This document shows, piece after piece, positions 7,010 through 15,320 of a DNA stretch of 25,837 nucleotides; positions within the stretch are counted from its first letter, which is position 1; every line of letters starts with the position of its first letter. The notes under the pieces are model-generated. The model worked only from the letters and a program-made list of their open reading frames with translations. It ran no database searches and was not told where the DNA came from. The stretch spans positions 1 to 25,837 of the forward strand of contig JAJYNP010000015.1 of the NCBI GenBank assembly GCA_021786265.1, read 5' to 3'. The position numbers and the translations under genes are program-made. Origin of the DNA: Chloroflexota bacterium. Lineage in GTDB: Bacteria; Chloroflexota; Limnocylindria; Limnocylindrales; CSP1-4.

Positions 7010-10000
7010 CTACGGCTTGGCGTAGGCCGTCGCCAACATGTCGTGGAGTTGCTGCATCTCGGCGCTCAGGATCGGGGACAACTGGGTGGCAGAGACCGGC
7101 TGCTTCAGTTGCGCATCGAGCGAGGGTGTGCCCGGCGTGGGCTGCGCCGGTACCGCGCCGAGCGCCCCACCCGGGGCCAGGGACTGCGCAAGACTGACGA
7201 TGCCAGGCGTGGTCGGCTGGGCCGGCTGCGTCGCGCCCTGAAGCTCGTTGGTGGCGCCTCGGAGCATCTCGTTCCCCGCGGCGCCGAAGTAGGACACCCA
7301 GCGGCGCGGATCAATCGTCTTGAACTCCGCCTCACTCATCGCGCCGATGTCGGGCCCGTGTTTGGCGGCTGCGGACACCCACGGCGGCACCGCGGCGCGC
7401 ATCTCGTCCCACGGCAGGGACGGCACGAGATAGGAGAGCAGGAAGGCCGTCTTGCTGTTGCCGATCTGGTCGGCCATCGTGGAGAACTCGGGATCATATT
7501 CGCGCTGCGCGGCCAAGGACTCTTGGACGTGGGCCGCGGTGAGGGCTGCCGCCGACGTTTCCAGCCCGAACGGTTCCTTGGCCATGAAGCGGACCATCTC
7601 GGGAAGGACCTTGAACCACATGTACGAACTGGGGTAGATACCAAAGAAGGGATGGTTCAGCGTTCGCTCGAACACGCTCCGCGACGTCTGCGCGTAGGCC
7701 AGGCGGAAGGCGTCTTTCTGTGCCAGGCGCAGGCGATCGACCAACAGCGACCGGATGAGCCCTTCCGTCCGGTTGTACGCGTAGGCGTTGTCCGTCGGAA
7801 CGTCGTGCAGTAGCTCGCGGACATAGCGGCCGGTGAGCGACTGAGCGTCACCCTTGGCCGTCTCCCCCGCGGCATCTACCCATGTCCTGAAGAACTGCAC
7901 GGCACGTTCAACATCCGGGTTGGCCAGTGCCTCGCCGGACGCGCGCCGCGCCACGGCATCGGCGAAAGCCCACGCGGCATCGCCGCTCTTCATGGATGCC
8001 GCGATGGCCCGCAGGTCGGCCACCCGCGCCGCGTCGCCGGCCGTCTCGGCTGCCCTGATCTGCTCCGGCAGGTCCGCCCGGAACGCCTGCACGAGCGCTT
8101 TCTGTGCCGACAGGTCAAGGTGCGGTTGGAACAATTCGGCGAGTTGCCGGAGTTTCTGCGCGTCGCTTCCTGCCGTCGCCGAGGACTTCACAAGCGCCAG
8201 CATCTTGCCGACCTGCGCGGTCAGGTCGGCATTGCCGCTGGCGTCCATCGCCGCGCCGATGTTCGTCTTCATGACCTGGCCCAGATACTCGCTCGGCGTC
8301 ATCTTGCGCGCCTGCGCATACCGGGCGATCAGGGTTTGCAGTTTCTCGGAGTCGCCCGCGGAAAGCCCGAGCGCCGCGTTCGTGTCGCTCCAAAACGCGT
8401 TCCAGTCGAACGTCAACGCGTTGGCCAGGCGGTCGGCGTACTGCTTCGGCACGTTGTACGTGCGGCCCAGTTCCTCGCGCAGCCACTGAATGCCGCGGGT
8501 GCCGTAAGGGCCGACATCCTGCCGTAGCGCCTGCATGTTGGGGTAGCCGAGGCGCCGCATCCATCCCTGCACGTCCACCGGCCGTATCTCGCCGAAGTCG
8601 GCAGGCGTGAACCATTCACCCTTGGTAATCAGGTTCGAGTAGTCGAGCGTGCCGTCCGAAAGCGTCTTGGCGTCCAACGCGTCGTCGAACATCTCTTGGA
8701 TGTAGCGGAGCCCAACCTCGTTGTCATCAAGGATACGGCCCGCGGCAGCGGAATACTGCGCGCGCAGGTCCGCAAACGAGCGGACCACTTCGCCATCCTC
8801 ACCCGTCACCTTGGCCGCTGCATCCAACGCGGAGCGGACGGCATCGCCAAAGTGCGCGTAGGACTGGGCAATCATGTTGTTCCGAATGAACCGGCTCTCT
8901 GCGCTCTGGCCGAACTGGCCGCTGGCGTGAAGCAACCGTTGGAGCAGGCCCGGCGTCCTTGCCAGTTCGTCGTTGAGCGCGTCGCGGAAGTCCACAATGG
9001 CCGTGTACTCCGGACGTTCGAGCGCGAAGCTCGGGGCTAGGGCGGTATCCCCGATCCGGTTCAATATCGCCTGTGCCTCGGCGAGCCTGCCGGTCAGTTC
9101 GCCGGTCCCAACAGGCATGACGCCATGCAAGATGTTGAAGTACGCGGCGTCGGAGGCAGCCTGTAGCCGGAATGTCGGGTTGAATGCACCGTATCGAACG
9201 TCGTTGTAAAAGCGCGATGTCAGCTGACCCACGCGGTTTGTGTCGCCGACCAATGGCAAGCCGCTCTGTGCCAGGAACGCGCGCATGCGCTGCGTGAACC
9301 CGGAGGACAGGCCGACAATCCGCATGTCTCCGCTGGCGGCGTCGAGCGTGGCGTTCATCATCTCGCGCGGGCCCAGTCTCGCCCGCACGTCATCCGGCAG
9401 GCCCTTTACGAGATCGCCCGTCGCTGACCAGATGTTCTCCGCGCTCAGGCCGGCAATCTGTGAGCGCTGGGTATGCGCCATATCCTGAATGGCGCCCCAT
9501 ATCCGCTGCGCGTCGGCCTTGCCCACGCCGTAGGTGGCAAGGTTCTTGCCGAGTCGCTGGCCGACGTTCGCCATCAGTCGCTGCCCGGAGATTTGATCCC
9601 GGGCCGTCCGCATGGCTATCTCGATCGAGTCAAAGGGCCGGTTCAGCGCGCCCGCCGAGCCCTTCCCGACAACCTGGCCGATGAGGTTACGGAGGGTGTC
9701 GGAGGCGGGCTGGGTCATGGGTGCGGCTACGCCGTTCGCCACGTTGGACACGAACGGCTCGTAACTCTGGGTGAGCAACCCATCGGCATTGCGCTGTAGG
9801 CCCCATGCCTGCTCATCCGTGGGCCGGAAGCCAAGGTTCCAATCCGGATGCTGGTCGAGAAACTCGCGAAGCGCTGCCGGAAGGTTCTTGACCTCTTCCG
9901 GCGTTACGCGCGCATGCAGCATCCCGGACGAGATCATCTCCCCCAGCCGGTTGACCAACCGATCAATCGTGATCCCGTTCGGTGTGGCATGCCCCAATGC

Positions 10001-11983
10001 GGCCAGGGCGGCGTACCGATCGGCAGCGGCGTTCCAAATCGCCGCCTTTTGGGTGACCTCGGGTGCAGCGCTCATCTTGTCCAAGAGCGCCCGCGCGGAC
10101 ACCTTGTCTAGAATGCCCTCGTTCAGCACTTCCAGCCGGTTCAGGTCGAGTTTCCCCGCAGAGGAACGCGACACCTGATTGACCGCATCGAGGAAGTGCG
10201 CGTACGTCTGGGTGTACGTGGCGGCGTGCCAGAGCGACTTTTCGTCGTCGCTCATCTTGGCCACTTGCTGGCCCCATTCTTCCTTGGTCATCCCGCCGAA
10301 CGCGGAGGAAAGGCGACTCGCCAACTGCTCATCATCGATGACGGCAAACTTGACCCGGGACGCGTAGTCCGTGATCCGATCCACGCTGTCCTTGCTCGCC
10401 GTGCGCATGAGATTGCCGACCACGCTGTCCGGCGTGGTATCGAGCAACTGTTCAGGAAGGCCGGCCCGCAGAGCCGCTGCGCGCGCGTTGATCACGCTGT
10501 ATTTGCGCGCGATGTTCGCGGCATAGCTGCCCAGCGCAGTTCGAAGCTCGCTCACAACGCCGGCGTTCTCGGCACGATCGAACGCCGCATGGATGGCCGA
10601 CTCTCCGTAGGTCCGCCGGATGGCGTCCGTTGCTGCACCGGCTGCCAGGTCCTTGATACCGTCCGTGATCGCCGATTTCGGCATGACGCCGAACGGATCG
10701 ATGGAGAACCGGGCCGCGCGAAAGACTGGCGCGAGGTTCGACTGCTGCACGCTATGGACGACCATGCCCAAGCGGTCGATATTCGAGAGTGGAACCGGCG
10801 TACCGGCAGTCGTGGCGCCGACACTCGCATTGAGCGCAGAGAGGCCCTCCGCCGTCGGGGCCCCTTTCTCAGCGCCGGCGGCAAGCTCGACCGCCCGAGC
10901 GGCTGAGGTTCCGGCCGTTGCCTCTTCCGCAGCGGCGCCCACCTCGCCGAGCTTCAACAGCCCGGCGGACCCGAGGGTAGCCCACGTGACCGGATCGGTG
11001 CCGACACTGCCGACCATCTGAAGCAAGCCGTTATCGCTCAGGCCCTCGCCGTGCGAGACAATGAAATCAAGCGCGTGGTCCCGAGTCCACGAGCCGTCTC
11101 CGACGTTCGCCACGACGGCCTTTTCAACGTTCGTAAGGTCGGCCGGGTTGGACTGCGCTTTGGCCATGATCTGCGCCACGCGATCGCCGCCGGTGACCTG
11201 CATGCCGCTCCGCGTCGGAGTTTCCGTCATCGGCGTACGGTTGCCAGCAATCGTGCGCTGCACGGCCAGGCCGGGGATTGCGGCCAGGTTGAGCGCGTCT
11301 GCCAACGCTCCACCCAGCGAGCCGGCCGGGCCCCAGCCAAGGGAGGGATTGAGCGCGCCGATACCGCCTAGGCCGTTCTTGGTCCGGTCGGCGTAGTAGG
11401 TCCCCCACTGGCGCACGAAGTCGGATTTGAGGTTGCCGCCTCCGAAGAACTGCCCCAACAGGCCCGAGCCGGCAGCCGCGTTGACGGTCTGCCAGGTCTT
11501 GTAACTGGCCGGATCGTTGGCCTTCATCCAGTTGCCCATTTGGGAGAACTGCTCATCTGCCCCGCCGGGAAGCCAACCGGTCGGGATGCCTGACGGGATG
11601 GCGCCGATCAACTCGGCGCCTCCGGCGGCCAGGTTGCCGGGGATCGCGCCGAGGTCAAACGGCTTGGGTGCAGCCTCCGGCGTGGTGGGCGGCATCGGTG
11701 CCGGTGCGGGCTGCGTCGCGTCCAAGGGTGGCGGCGTGGGCGCCGAGGGTGGCGCGAAGTCGGGACGCGCGACGCCAAAGATGGCGGTTCCTACATTCTT
11801 GGCCAGTCCTTCGAGCGAGCCGAGCAAACCGCCATCCTGGCTAGGCGTCGGCGGCGTAGGCGGAGCGATCGGAGAACCCGGAACGAAACCGTTGGGGTCG
11901 GGGCCTAGCCCAGTTGGCGTCGGGGACGGCGTAGGCGAGGAAGACAGCGACGGCGTACTAAAGAAGTCGGGCAATGCACTCAC
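7010..11983 (-). CDS. Giant element protein of unknown function (1657 aa)
   Basis: This single reading frame fills a third of the element. Residues 1-130 are a low-complexity Pro/Thr/Ser-rich region with LGPDPNGFVPGS at 26-37. The rest is largely Ala-rich and predicted helical, with Gly/Ala-rich patches, and FFGIYPSSYMWFKVLPEMV close to the C-terminus; a Pro/Gln-rich tail follows. I recognise no catalytic motif. Its size, low-complexity N-terminus and place in a mobile element resemble large polyvalent proteins or internal (ejected) virion proteins; this is analogy, not homology. GTG 11983 is used because protein-like sequence starts there, with GGGAAG just upstream. An in-frame ATG at 12046 has no ribosome site. 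A tail tape-measure is unlikely without other tail genes. Confidence 0.8.
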   Translation of the reverse strand: MSALPDFFSTPSLSSSPTPSPTPTGLGPDPNGFVPGSPIAPPTPPTPSQDGGLLGSLEGLAKNVGTAIFGVARPDFAPPSAPTPPPLDATQPAPAPMPPTTPEAAPKPFDLGAIPGNLAAGGAELIGAIPSGIPTGWLPGGADEQFSQMGNWMKANDPASYKTWQTVNAAAGSGLLGQFFGGGNLKSDFVRQWGTYYADRTKNGLGGIGALNPSLGWGPAGSLGGALADALNLAAIPGLAVQRTIAGNRTPMTETPTRSGMQVTGGDRVAQIMAKAQSNPADLTNVEKAVVANVGDGSWTRDHALDFIVSHGEGLSDNGLLQMVGSVGTDPVTWATLGSAGLLKLGEVGAAAEEATAGTSAARAVELAAGAEKGAPTAEGLSALNASVGATTAGTPVPLSNIDRLGMVVHSVQQSNLAPVFRAARFSIDPFGVMPKSAITDGIKDLAAGAATDAIRRTYGESAIHAAFDRAENAGVVSELRTALGSYAANIARKYSVINARAAALRAGLPEQLLDTTPDSVVGNLMRTASKDSVDRITDYASRVKFAVIDDEQLASRLSSAFGGMTKEEWGQQVAKMSDDEKSLWHAATYTQTYAHFLDAVNQVSRSSAGKLDLNRLEVLNEGILDKVSARALLDKMSAAPEVTQKAAIWNAAADRYAALAALGHATPNGITIDRLVNRLGEMISSGMLHARVTPEEVKNLPAALREFLDQHPDWNLGFRPTDEQAWGLQRNADGLLTQSYEPFVSNVANGVAAPMTQPASDTLRNLIGQVVGKGSAGALNRPFDSIEIAMRTARDQISGQRLMANVGQRLGKNLATYGVGKADAQRIWGAIQDMAHTQRSQIAGLSAENIWSATGDLVKGLPDDVRARLGPREMMNATLDAASGDMRIVGLSSGFTQRMRAFLAQSGLPLVGDTNRVGQLTSRFYNDVRYGAFNPTFRLQAASDAAYFNILHGVMPVGTGELTGRLAEAQAILNRIGDTALAPSFALERPEYTAIVDFRDALNDELARTPGLLQRLLHASGQFGQSAESRFIRNNMIAQSYAHFGDAVRSALDAAAKVTGEDGEVVRSFADLRAQYSAAAGRILDDNEVGLRYIQEMFDDALDAKTLSDGTLDYSNLITKGEWFTPADFGEIRPVDVQGWMRRLGYPNMQALRQDVGPYGTRGIQWLREELGRTYNVPKQYADRLANALTFDWNAFWSDTNAALGLSAGDSEKLQTLIARYAQARKMTPSEYLGQVMKTNIGAAMDASGNADLTAQVGKMLALVKSSATAGSDAQKLRQLAELFQPHLDLSAQKALVQAFRADLPEQIRAAETAGDAARVADLRAIAASMKSGDAAWAFADAVARRASGEALANPDVERAVQFFRTWVDAAGETAKGDAQSLTGRYVRELLHDVPTDNAYAYNRTEGLIRSLLVDRLRLAQKDAFRLAYAQTSRSVFERTLNHPFFGIYPSSYMWFKVLPEMVRFMAKEPFGLETSAAALTAAHVQESLAAQREYDPEFSTMADQIGNSKTAFLLSYLVPSLPWDEMRAAVPPWVSAAAKHGPDIGAMSEAEFKTIDPRRWVSYFGAAGNEMLRGATNELQGATQPAQPTTPGIVSLAQSLAPGGALGAVPAQPTPGTPSLDAQLKQPVSATQLSPILSAEMQQLHDMLATAYAKP

Positions 11984-12164
11984 CGGCTTCCCAGTCGGGG
12001 CGCCCCGGGATCGCGTTCGGATCAATCGCGCTCGGCATGCGTCCATTCTAGGGCACGCAAGGGCCAAGATCGGTAACAACCTTGCATGGAACACGCGGCA
12101 TTTGCATGCTCTCGCGCGATCGGATAGCGGCCGGCGTGCTGCTCCGTCTGGTAGCATTCAGGGC
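11984..12164. other. Divergent control region between the giant protein and a zinc-ribbon gene
   Basis: This 181-nt gap separates divergently transcribed genes. It contains two copies of TTGCATG (12082-12088 and 12102-12108) whose 20-bp offset is close to two helical turns, so one protein could bind both on the same face. No convincing -35/-10 pair was found on either strand. A short minus-strand frame from ATG 12038 to a stop at 11958 (26 codons, MPSAIDPNAIPGRPDWEAGE at its start) overlaps the first codons of the giant gene and could be a coupling leader peptide. Confidence 0.4.
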
Positions 12165-12473
12165 ATGGGAGTCAGTCACGGCCTGGCAGTGAGGCGCCAA
12201 TGCGTCGTGTGCGGTCGCTTGCTGCCCGGGAAGGACCCGCGGCGCCAGTACGACACTGCGGCCTGCAAACAACAGGCGTGGCGCGACGCACACGCGGGCG
12301 AGCTGCGCACCGCTGCCCCGGATCGCGAGGCGCAGGCCCGGCGGTTCGATCTGGCGTATCGCAAGTGGCAGGCGGGCGGCCATCTCAGCCGGACCGAGGC
12401 GATGCTCCTACTGAACGCCTTGGTGGCAGGGCAACTGCCGAGCGCGGCTGCGGCGGGCGACGGCCCACACTGA
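12165..12473 (+). CDS. Small protein with a degenerate CxxC zinc ribbon
   Basis: This 102-residue protein has CVVC (13-16) and then QYDTAACKQQAWRDAH, matching the common pattern CxxCG...YCSxxCRxxAxR in spacing, but the third Cys is replaced (YD instead of YC). The same pattern with all four Cys is present in the protein at 14879-15313, so the two may be distant paralogues within the element. The remainder is Ala/Arg-rich and helical, probably nucleic-acid binding. ATG 12165 is preceded by AGGG only. It is divergent from the giant gene and is followed by a 192-nt gap with a large palindrome. Confidence 0.65.
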   Translation: MGVSHGLAVRRQCVVCGRLLPGKDPRRQYDTAACKQQAWRDAHAGELRTAAPDREAQARRFDLAYRKWQAGGHLSRTEAMLLLNALVAGQLPSAAAAGDGPH

Positions 12474-12562
12474 CCGAACGCCGCGAAGGGCGCGGGGCGC
12501 GCTGTCCCCCAGCGCGTCCGGCAGGTAGCGTCAGAGTATGCGCGGCGAGGGTGGAGCGGGGA

Positions 12563-12592
12563 TGTCGTACTTTCTTGGTAGAAACTACGACA
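12563..12592. repeat. 30-bp near-perfect palindrome in an intergenic gap
   Basis: Thirteen-nt arms (12563-12575 and 12580-12592) pair perfectly except for one central C/C mismatch, around a TGGT loop. The arms begin TGTCGTA and end TACGACA, with TTTCT and AGAAA inside. It is strikingly A/T-rich for this region. It sits 90 nt after the zinc-ribbon gene stop and 73 nt before the Pro-rich membrane protein start. It could be a terminator hairpin, an operator, or a recombination or replication site. Nothing else was seen in the gap 12474-12665. Confidence 0.8.
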
Positions 12593-12665
12593 CGATGGGC
12601 GCGAACACGGAACATGTGACTTCCGACCCATAGCTCGACGGAGAGCGCGTCCCCATGCTGGATGC

Positions 12666-13253
12666 ATGACGCGAAGGCAGGCCAACGCGATCATCGGACT
12701 ACTCGCCGTGCTGGTCCTTGCATTGGTGATCGCGCCAATCTTTCGCACGGTGGTCTTGCACCCGGTCGAGGGGTTCATACGCGACCAGCAGGAGCGCGCG
12801 CACTGTCAAGAAGTGCTGGCCGCGCCACCCACGCCGACGCCGACGCCGCCCAGTGCGCTCGGGCCGGACCCGAACGGCTACGTCCCCGGCTCCGTTGTCT
12901 TCGGAAATGAGGTCCCGTACTGCCAGGGGCTGCTCCATGTGAGCCCTCCGCCCACGCCCACGGCTACCGAGCATCCCCCGTTCGTCCCGGGCGTCTACCT
13001 CGGAGGAGGAGGAGGAGGAGACTTCTTTCAGAAGGAGGCGGCGTGGAACTACGCCGCCTGCCTTGCTTGGTGGGCGGATGATCCTCCCGCCCAAGGCAAG
13101 GAGTGCGCGGCGTACAGCCCGGGCCCTTCGCTGTCGCCGCAGGACTATCAGATGCTGTGGGGGCTCTTGCCGAGCCCTTCCCCTTCGCCTCCACCCGCAA
13201 GCAAGGCGCCGATCATCTGGGCACCGCCGTCCCTGCCCCCATTTGTGCCATAG
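12666..13253 (+). CDS. Membrane-anchored Pro/Thr-rich protein
   Basis: This 195-residue protein has a short basic N-terminus, one membrane helix (about residues 8-26) and a long Pro/Thr/Gly-rich, probably extracytoplasmic, region. The motif LGPDPNGYVPGS (65-76) repeats almost exactly a motif at the N-terminus of the giant protein. Several Cys residues (for example at 47, in YCQG and in AACLAWW) could form disulfides outside the membrane. A GGA trinucleotide run (13003-13020) encodes a Gly stretch. No known domain is recognised. ATG 12666 lacks a clear ribosome site, so the start is moderately certain. A surface or lysis-related role is possible but unsupported. Confidence 0.7.
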   Translation: MTRRQANAIIGLLAVLVLALVIAPIFRTVVLHPVEGFIRDQQERAHCQEVLAAPPTPTPTPPSALGPDPNGYVPGSVVFGNEVPYCQGLLHVSPPPTPTATEHPPFVPGVYLGGGGGGDFFQKEAAWNYAACLAWWADDPPAQGKECAAYSPGPSLSPQDYQMLWGLLPSPSPSPPPASKAPIIWAPPSLPPFVP

Positions 13254-13558
13254 CGCACGGCCGGGGTTCCGGCCGGACAGTTCGCGCGTCGCGGCGCGCG
13301 CTGCAAACCTGGCCACCTACCCGGTCATGGCATGGCGAACTTCGCTCGCCGCGCCCCGCGTGTGTTGCCTACCTCCGTGCCCATGCATGGCGCGCGCCGG
13401 GTCGGCGGCAGGCTGCCTAGGGGATGGGCCAGGGTGGGTAAGGACATCGCGCCATGGCCGCGGACTAGTGAACCCGTGCGGCGCGTGGCGTTATCGGCCG
13501 ACTGGGCATACATCGGCCAAGGTGTGCACCGGTTGAGAGGGTGTCGGACTGCCGGACT
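13254..13558. other. Non-coding gap between convergent genes, with a terminator-like hairpin
   Basis: Directly after the stop of the Pro-rich gene, CGGCCGG (13258-13264) and CCGGCCG (13269-13275) form a 7-bp stem with a GGTT loop, probably a terminator for both strands although there is no T tract. Farther on is a 10-bp palindrome CCATGCATGG (13381-13390) and a direct repeat ATCGGCC (near 13493 and 13511). Open frames here have unnatural composition, and I see no gene. Confidence 0.55.
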
Positions 13559-13783
13559 TCAGGCGATCCGCTCGCCGACCCGCCACGGCGAGCGATGCAC
13601 GGACGGTTGAGGGATGCCGGAATGCGCGGCCCACGCCTTCACGAGCGAGTCATTATCAGTCGCGGTCAGCATCTCGCCGCACGAGCATTCGATCCGATGC
13701 TCGCCAAAGCGAACGAGCGCGGGCAGGTGGACGCCAGAACGCCGACGCGCAAAGCGCCGGCGTTCGAGTGCCTCGGCGACCAT
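13559..13783 (-). CDS. Small hypothetical protein with a CxC motif
   Basis: This 74-residue protein starts with a basic stretch (ALERRRFARRRSG) and then has HRIECSCGEMLTATDNDSLVKAWAAHSG, in which His, two Cys and a later His could bind zinc. No family is recognised. ATG 13783 lies 6 nt after the stop of the upstream gene, so it is the last gene of the five-gene minus-strand set. AAGAAG upstream is a weak ribosome site. Confidence 0.65.
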   Translation of the reverse strand: MVAEALERRRFARRRSGVHLPALVRFGEHRIECSCGEMLTATDNDSLVKAWAAHSGIPQPSVHRSPWRVGERIA

Positions 13784-13789
13784 CGCCGA

Positions 13790-14149
13790 CTACTTCTTGG
13801 CCCCTGGCCATGCGCGCTGCCGTGCGACGCGCGCGTCGCGTTCGCTCGGCTCCGTGAACGCCGCCGGAGGCAGTCCCCAGCTAGCCTTCATGCCGGCCTC
13901 CACGTCGGCCCGCATCTGCGCTTCTGAGCGCTCGTCTTTGACGACGGGCTGCCCGTTCGCGTCGAACGGATGGGCGCCACCAGCCCACGGATTGCCACCC
14001 TGAGCAAGCGCGTTCTTGACGGCCTGCTCGGCGCTCATGCGCTCCTGTACGGCGATCGCGTCGCCGACGATGCGCTCTGCATCGCGAGGCGACGCGCCCG
14101 CCTCGATTGCTCGTTCGACCAGCATCTGCCGGAGTGCCAGGTCTGCCAC
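13790..14149 (-). CDS. Hypothetical 119-residue helical protein
   Basis: GTG 14149 is chosen because AGGA lies about 9 nt upstream and the N-terminal extension to 14236 is low-complexity Arg/Pro overlapping the previous gene. The product begins MADLALRQMLVERAIEAG, is mainly helical in its first 70 residues, contains GGNPWAGGAHPFDANGQPVV and ends in a basic tail (PGAKK). It starts 4 nt downstream of the stop of the gene at 14154. No family is recognised; a small structural or scaffold-like protein cannot be excluded. Confidence 0.65.
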   Translation of the reverse strand: MADLALRQMLVERAIEAGASPRDAERIVGDAIAVQERMSAEQAVKNALAQGGNPWAGGAHPFDANGQPVVKDERSEAQMRADVEAGMKASWGLPPAAFTEPSERDARVARQRAWPGAKK

Positions 14150-14153
14150 CGGA

Positions 14154-14420
14154 CTATTCCTCGCTCTGCCGGCGAGCCGGCACGGGCTGAACCGCGCCGG
14201 GGACGGGCGCGGCAGCCGGAGTCTGCTCAGTCGCACCCACCGGGCGATGCATCCCGCCCTTATGACGGAGCGTCACGCCCGGCGCGGGCGCCCTGTTGAC
14301 CGCCGGAGTGGCCGGCCTGCCTGCCAGGTTGCCGTACTGCGTCGGGCCCGCAGCCTTGCCGCGGACCTTCGCGCTCGTGCCCTGTCGCTGCTGCGCGTTC
14401 CTCAGCGCTGCTGTTGCCAT
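14154..14420 (-). CDS. Hypothetical 88-residue low-complexity protein
   Basis: ATG 14420 has GGAG 8 nt upstream (TTGGAGAACGAG). The product is basic and rich in Ala, Pro, Gly and Gln, with few hydrophobic residues, and is probably disordered. No domain is recognised. It is third in the five-gene minus-strand set, 81 nt after the stop of the upstream gene. Confidence 0.6.
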   Translation of the reverse strand: MATAALRNAQQRQGTSAKVRGKAAGPTQYGNLAGRPATPAVNRAPAPGVTLRHKGGMHRPVGATEQTPAAAPVPGAVQPVPARRQSEE

Positions 14421-14501
14421 CTCTCGTTCTCCAATCTCGTTCTAGATGCCCCGTGGGGCTGAAATCCGGCCCACGCAGGCCGATTGCGCGTCGCTCGTCT
14501 C

Positions 14502-14882
14502 TCAGTGCCTCAAATCGAATGGCGCCCCCGCGAGCGGATCATCGGAGCCCCACCACGGATCGCGCTGCGCCCACCGGGAGAGCTTCGGGGCCGTCGGTTC
14601 AGTGGACGCAGGCGCCACCATCACGGCGGACGCGGGCGGATGCTGTCCGTTCCGGGATGGCTGAGGTGCGTAGGGCCGAGGATGCAGCCCGAGACGCTGA
14701 GCCTTGCGCCGGTACGCCCGCGCGGTCCGCTCTCGCTTCGCCTCGGGCTGCTCAGACGGTCGGTCCTTACGCCCGTTGGTCGGCACGCCGGGGATGGCGC
14801 GCTCGGCCAGGAAGGCGCGCATGCGGCGCAGCCGGCGACGCGCACCCGCGCCGCTGTCGTGGAACGGATCGGTGGCGATCAT
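14502..14882 (-). CDS. Hypothetical 126-residue basic protein
   Basis: ATG 14882 overlaps the stop of the zinc-ribbon gene by 4 nt (ATGA), so the two are translationally coupled. The N-terminal half is strongly basic (RRRLRRMRAFLAERAIPG and KRERTARAYRRKAQRLGL), suggesting nucleic-acid binding. The C-terminal half is Pro/Ser-rich and ends in WWGSDDPLAGAPFDLRH. No known family is recognised. Confidence 0.65.
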   Translation of the reverse strand: MIATDPFHDSGAGARRRLRRMRAFLAERAIPGVPTNGRKDRPSEQPEAKRERTARAYRRKAQRLGLHPRPYAPQPSRNGQHPPASAVMVAPASTEPTAPKLSRWAQRDPWWGSDDPLAGAPFDLRH

Positions 14883-15313
14883 GCCGGGCGCCTTCGCGGA
14901 CGCATGATGTACACGCGCCCTTCACGCTTCGCGCGCCGCAGTCTGTACGCCTGCATGCGGCACGCAGGCGAGCAGTACAGCGCGGCTCGCCAGCGGCGCG
15001 CCCGGAAGACCTTCCCGCACCTACTGCACATGCGCGGAGACTCCCAGCCGTCCGCCCGCTTGACGTACCGGCGAGGCGTGGCGGGCCCGTCCGACTCGGA
15101 CTGCCGTTCCGCGGCCAGGCGGGCGCGGGTTGCCTCGCCCCACTGCCGGTACTTCTCGGCACGCTGTTGCGCGCGCAAGTCGAGCGCGGGCGGGATGAGC
15201 GGCGCAGGCGCGACCAGTGGTGACGGCTCTGGGAGCAAGCGCATAGCAACCCGCGACGGTGCATGTTCATGCACCATCTGGCGCGCTCTGTCCGTTCTAG
15301 CTGCGGCGTTCAT
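14879..15313 (-). CDS. Zinc-ribbon protein, probably leaderless
   Basis: The 144-residue product carries a complete four-Cys ribbon: CSRC (96-99) and LYCSPACRMQAYRLRRAKR (Cys 114 and 118). This CxxCG...YCSxxCR pattern is common in small actinobacterial and phage DNA-binding proteins. The N-terminal part is Ala/Pro/Arg-rich with a helical stretch at about 45-72. ATG 15313 is chosen because a TATACT box ends exactly 7 nt upstream, the arrangement of a leaderless mRNA; there is no Shine-Dalgarno. It heads a set of five minus-strand genes and lies next to the repeat-rich non-coding region, so it could be a regulator of replication or of its own promoter (inference). Confidence 0.7.
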   Translation of the reverse strand: MNAAARTDRARQMVHEHAPSRVAMRLLPEPSPLVAPAPLIPPALDLRAQQRAEKYRQWGEATRARLAAERQSESDGPATPRRYVKRADGWESPRMCSRCGKVFRARRWRAALYCSPACRMQAYRLRRAKREGRVYIMRPRRRPA

Positions 15314-15320
15314 GTGCATG

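Noticed and set aside
7010..11983. Tail tape-measure protein
   Set aside because: Size would fit, but no tail, baseplate, portal or head genes are nearby and the N-terminus is a Pro/Thr-rich low-complexity region.
13003..13020. GGA trinucleotide run as a programmed frameshift or internal ribosome site
   Set aside because: The frame continues normally through a Gly stretch and no sensible alternative frame follows.
13332..13610. Plus-strand open frame of 92 codons in the gap after the Pro-rich gene
   Set aside because: Composition is typical of random GC-rich sequence, there is no ribosome site, and it runs into the opposite-strand gene at 13559.
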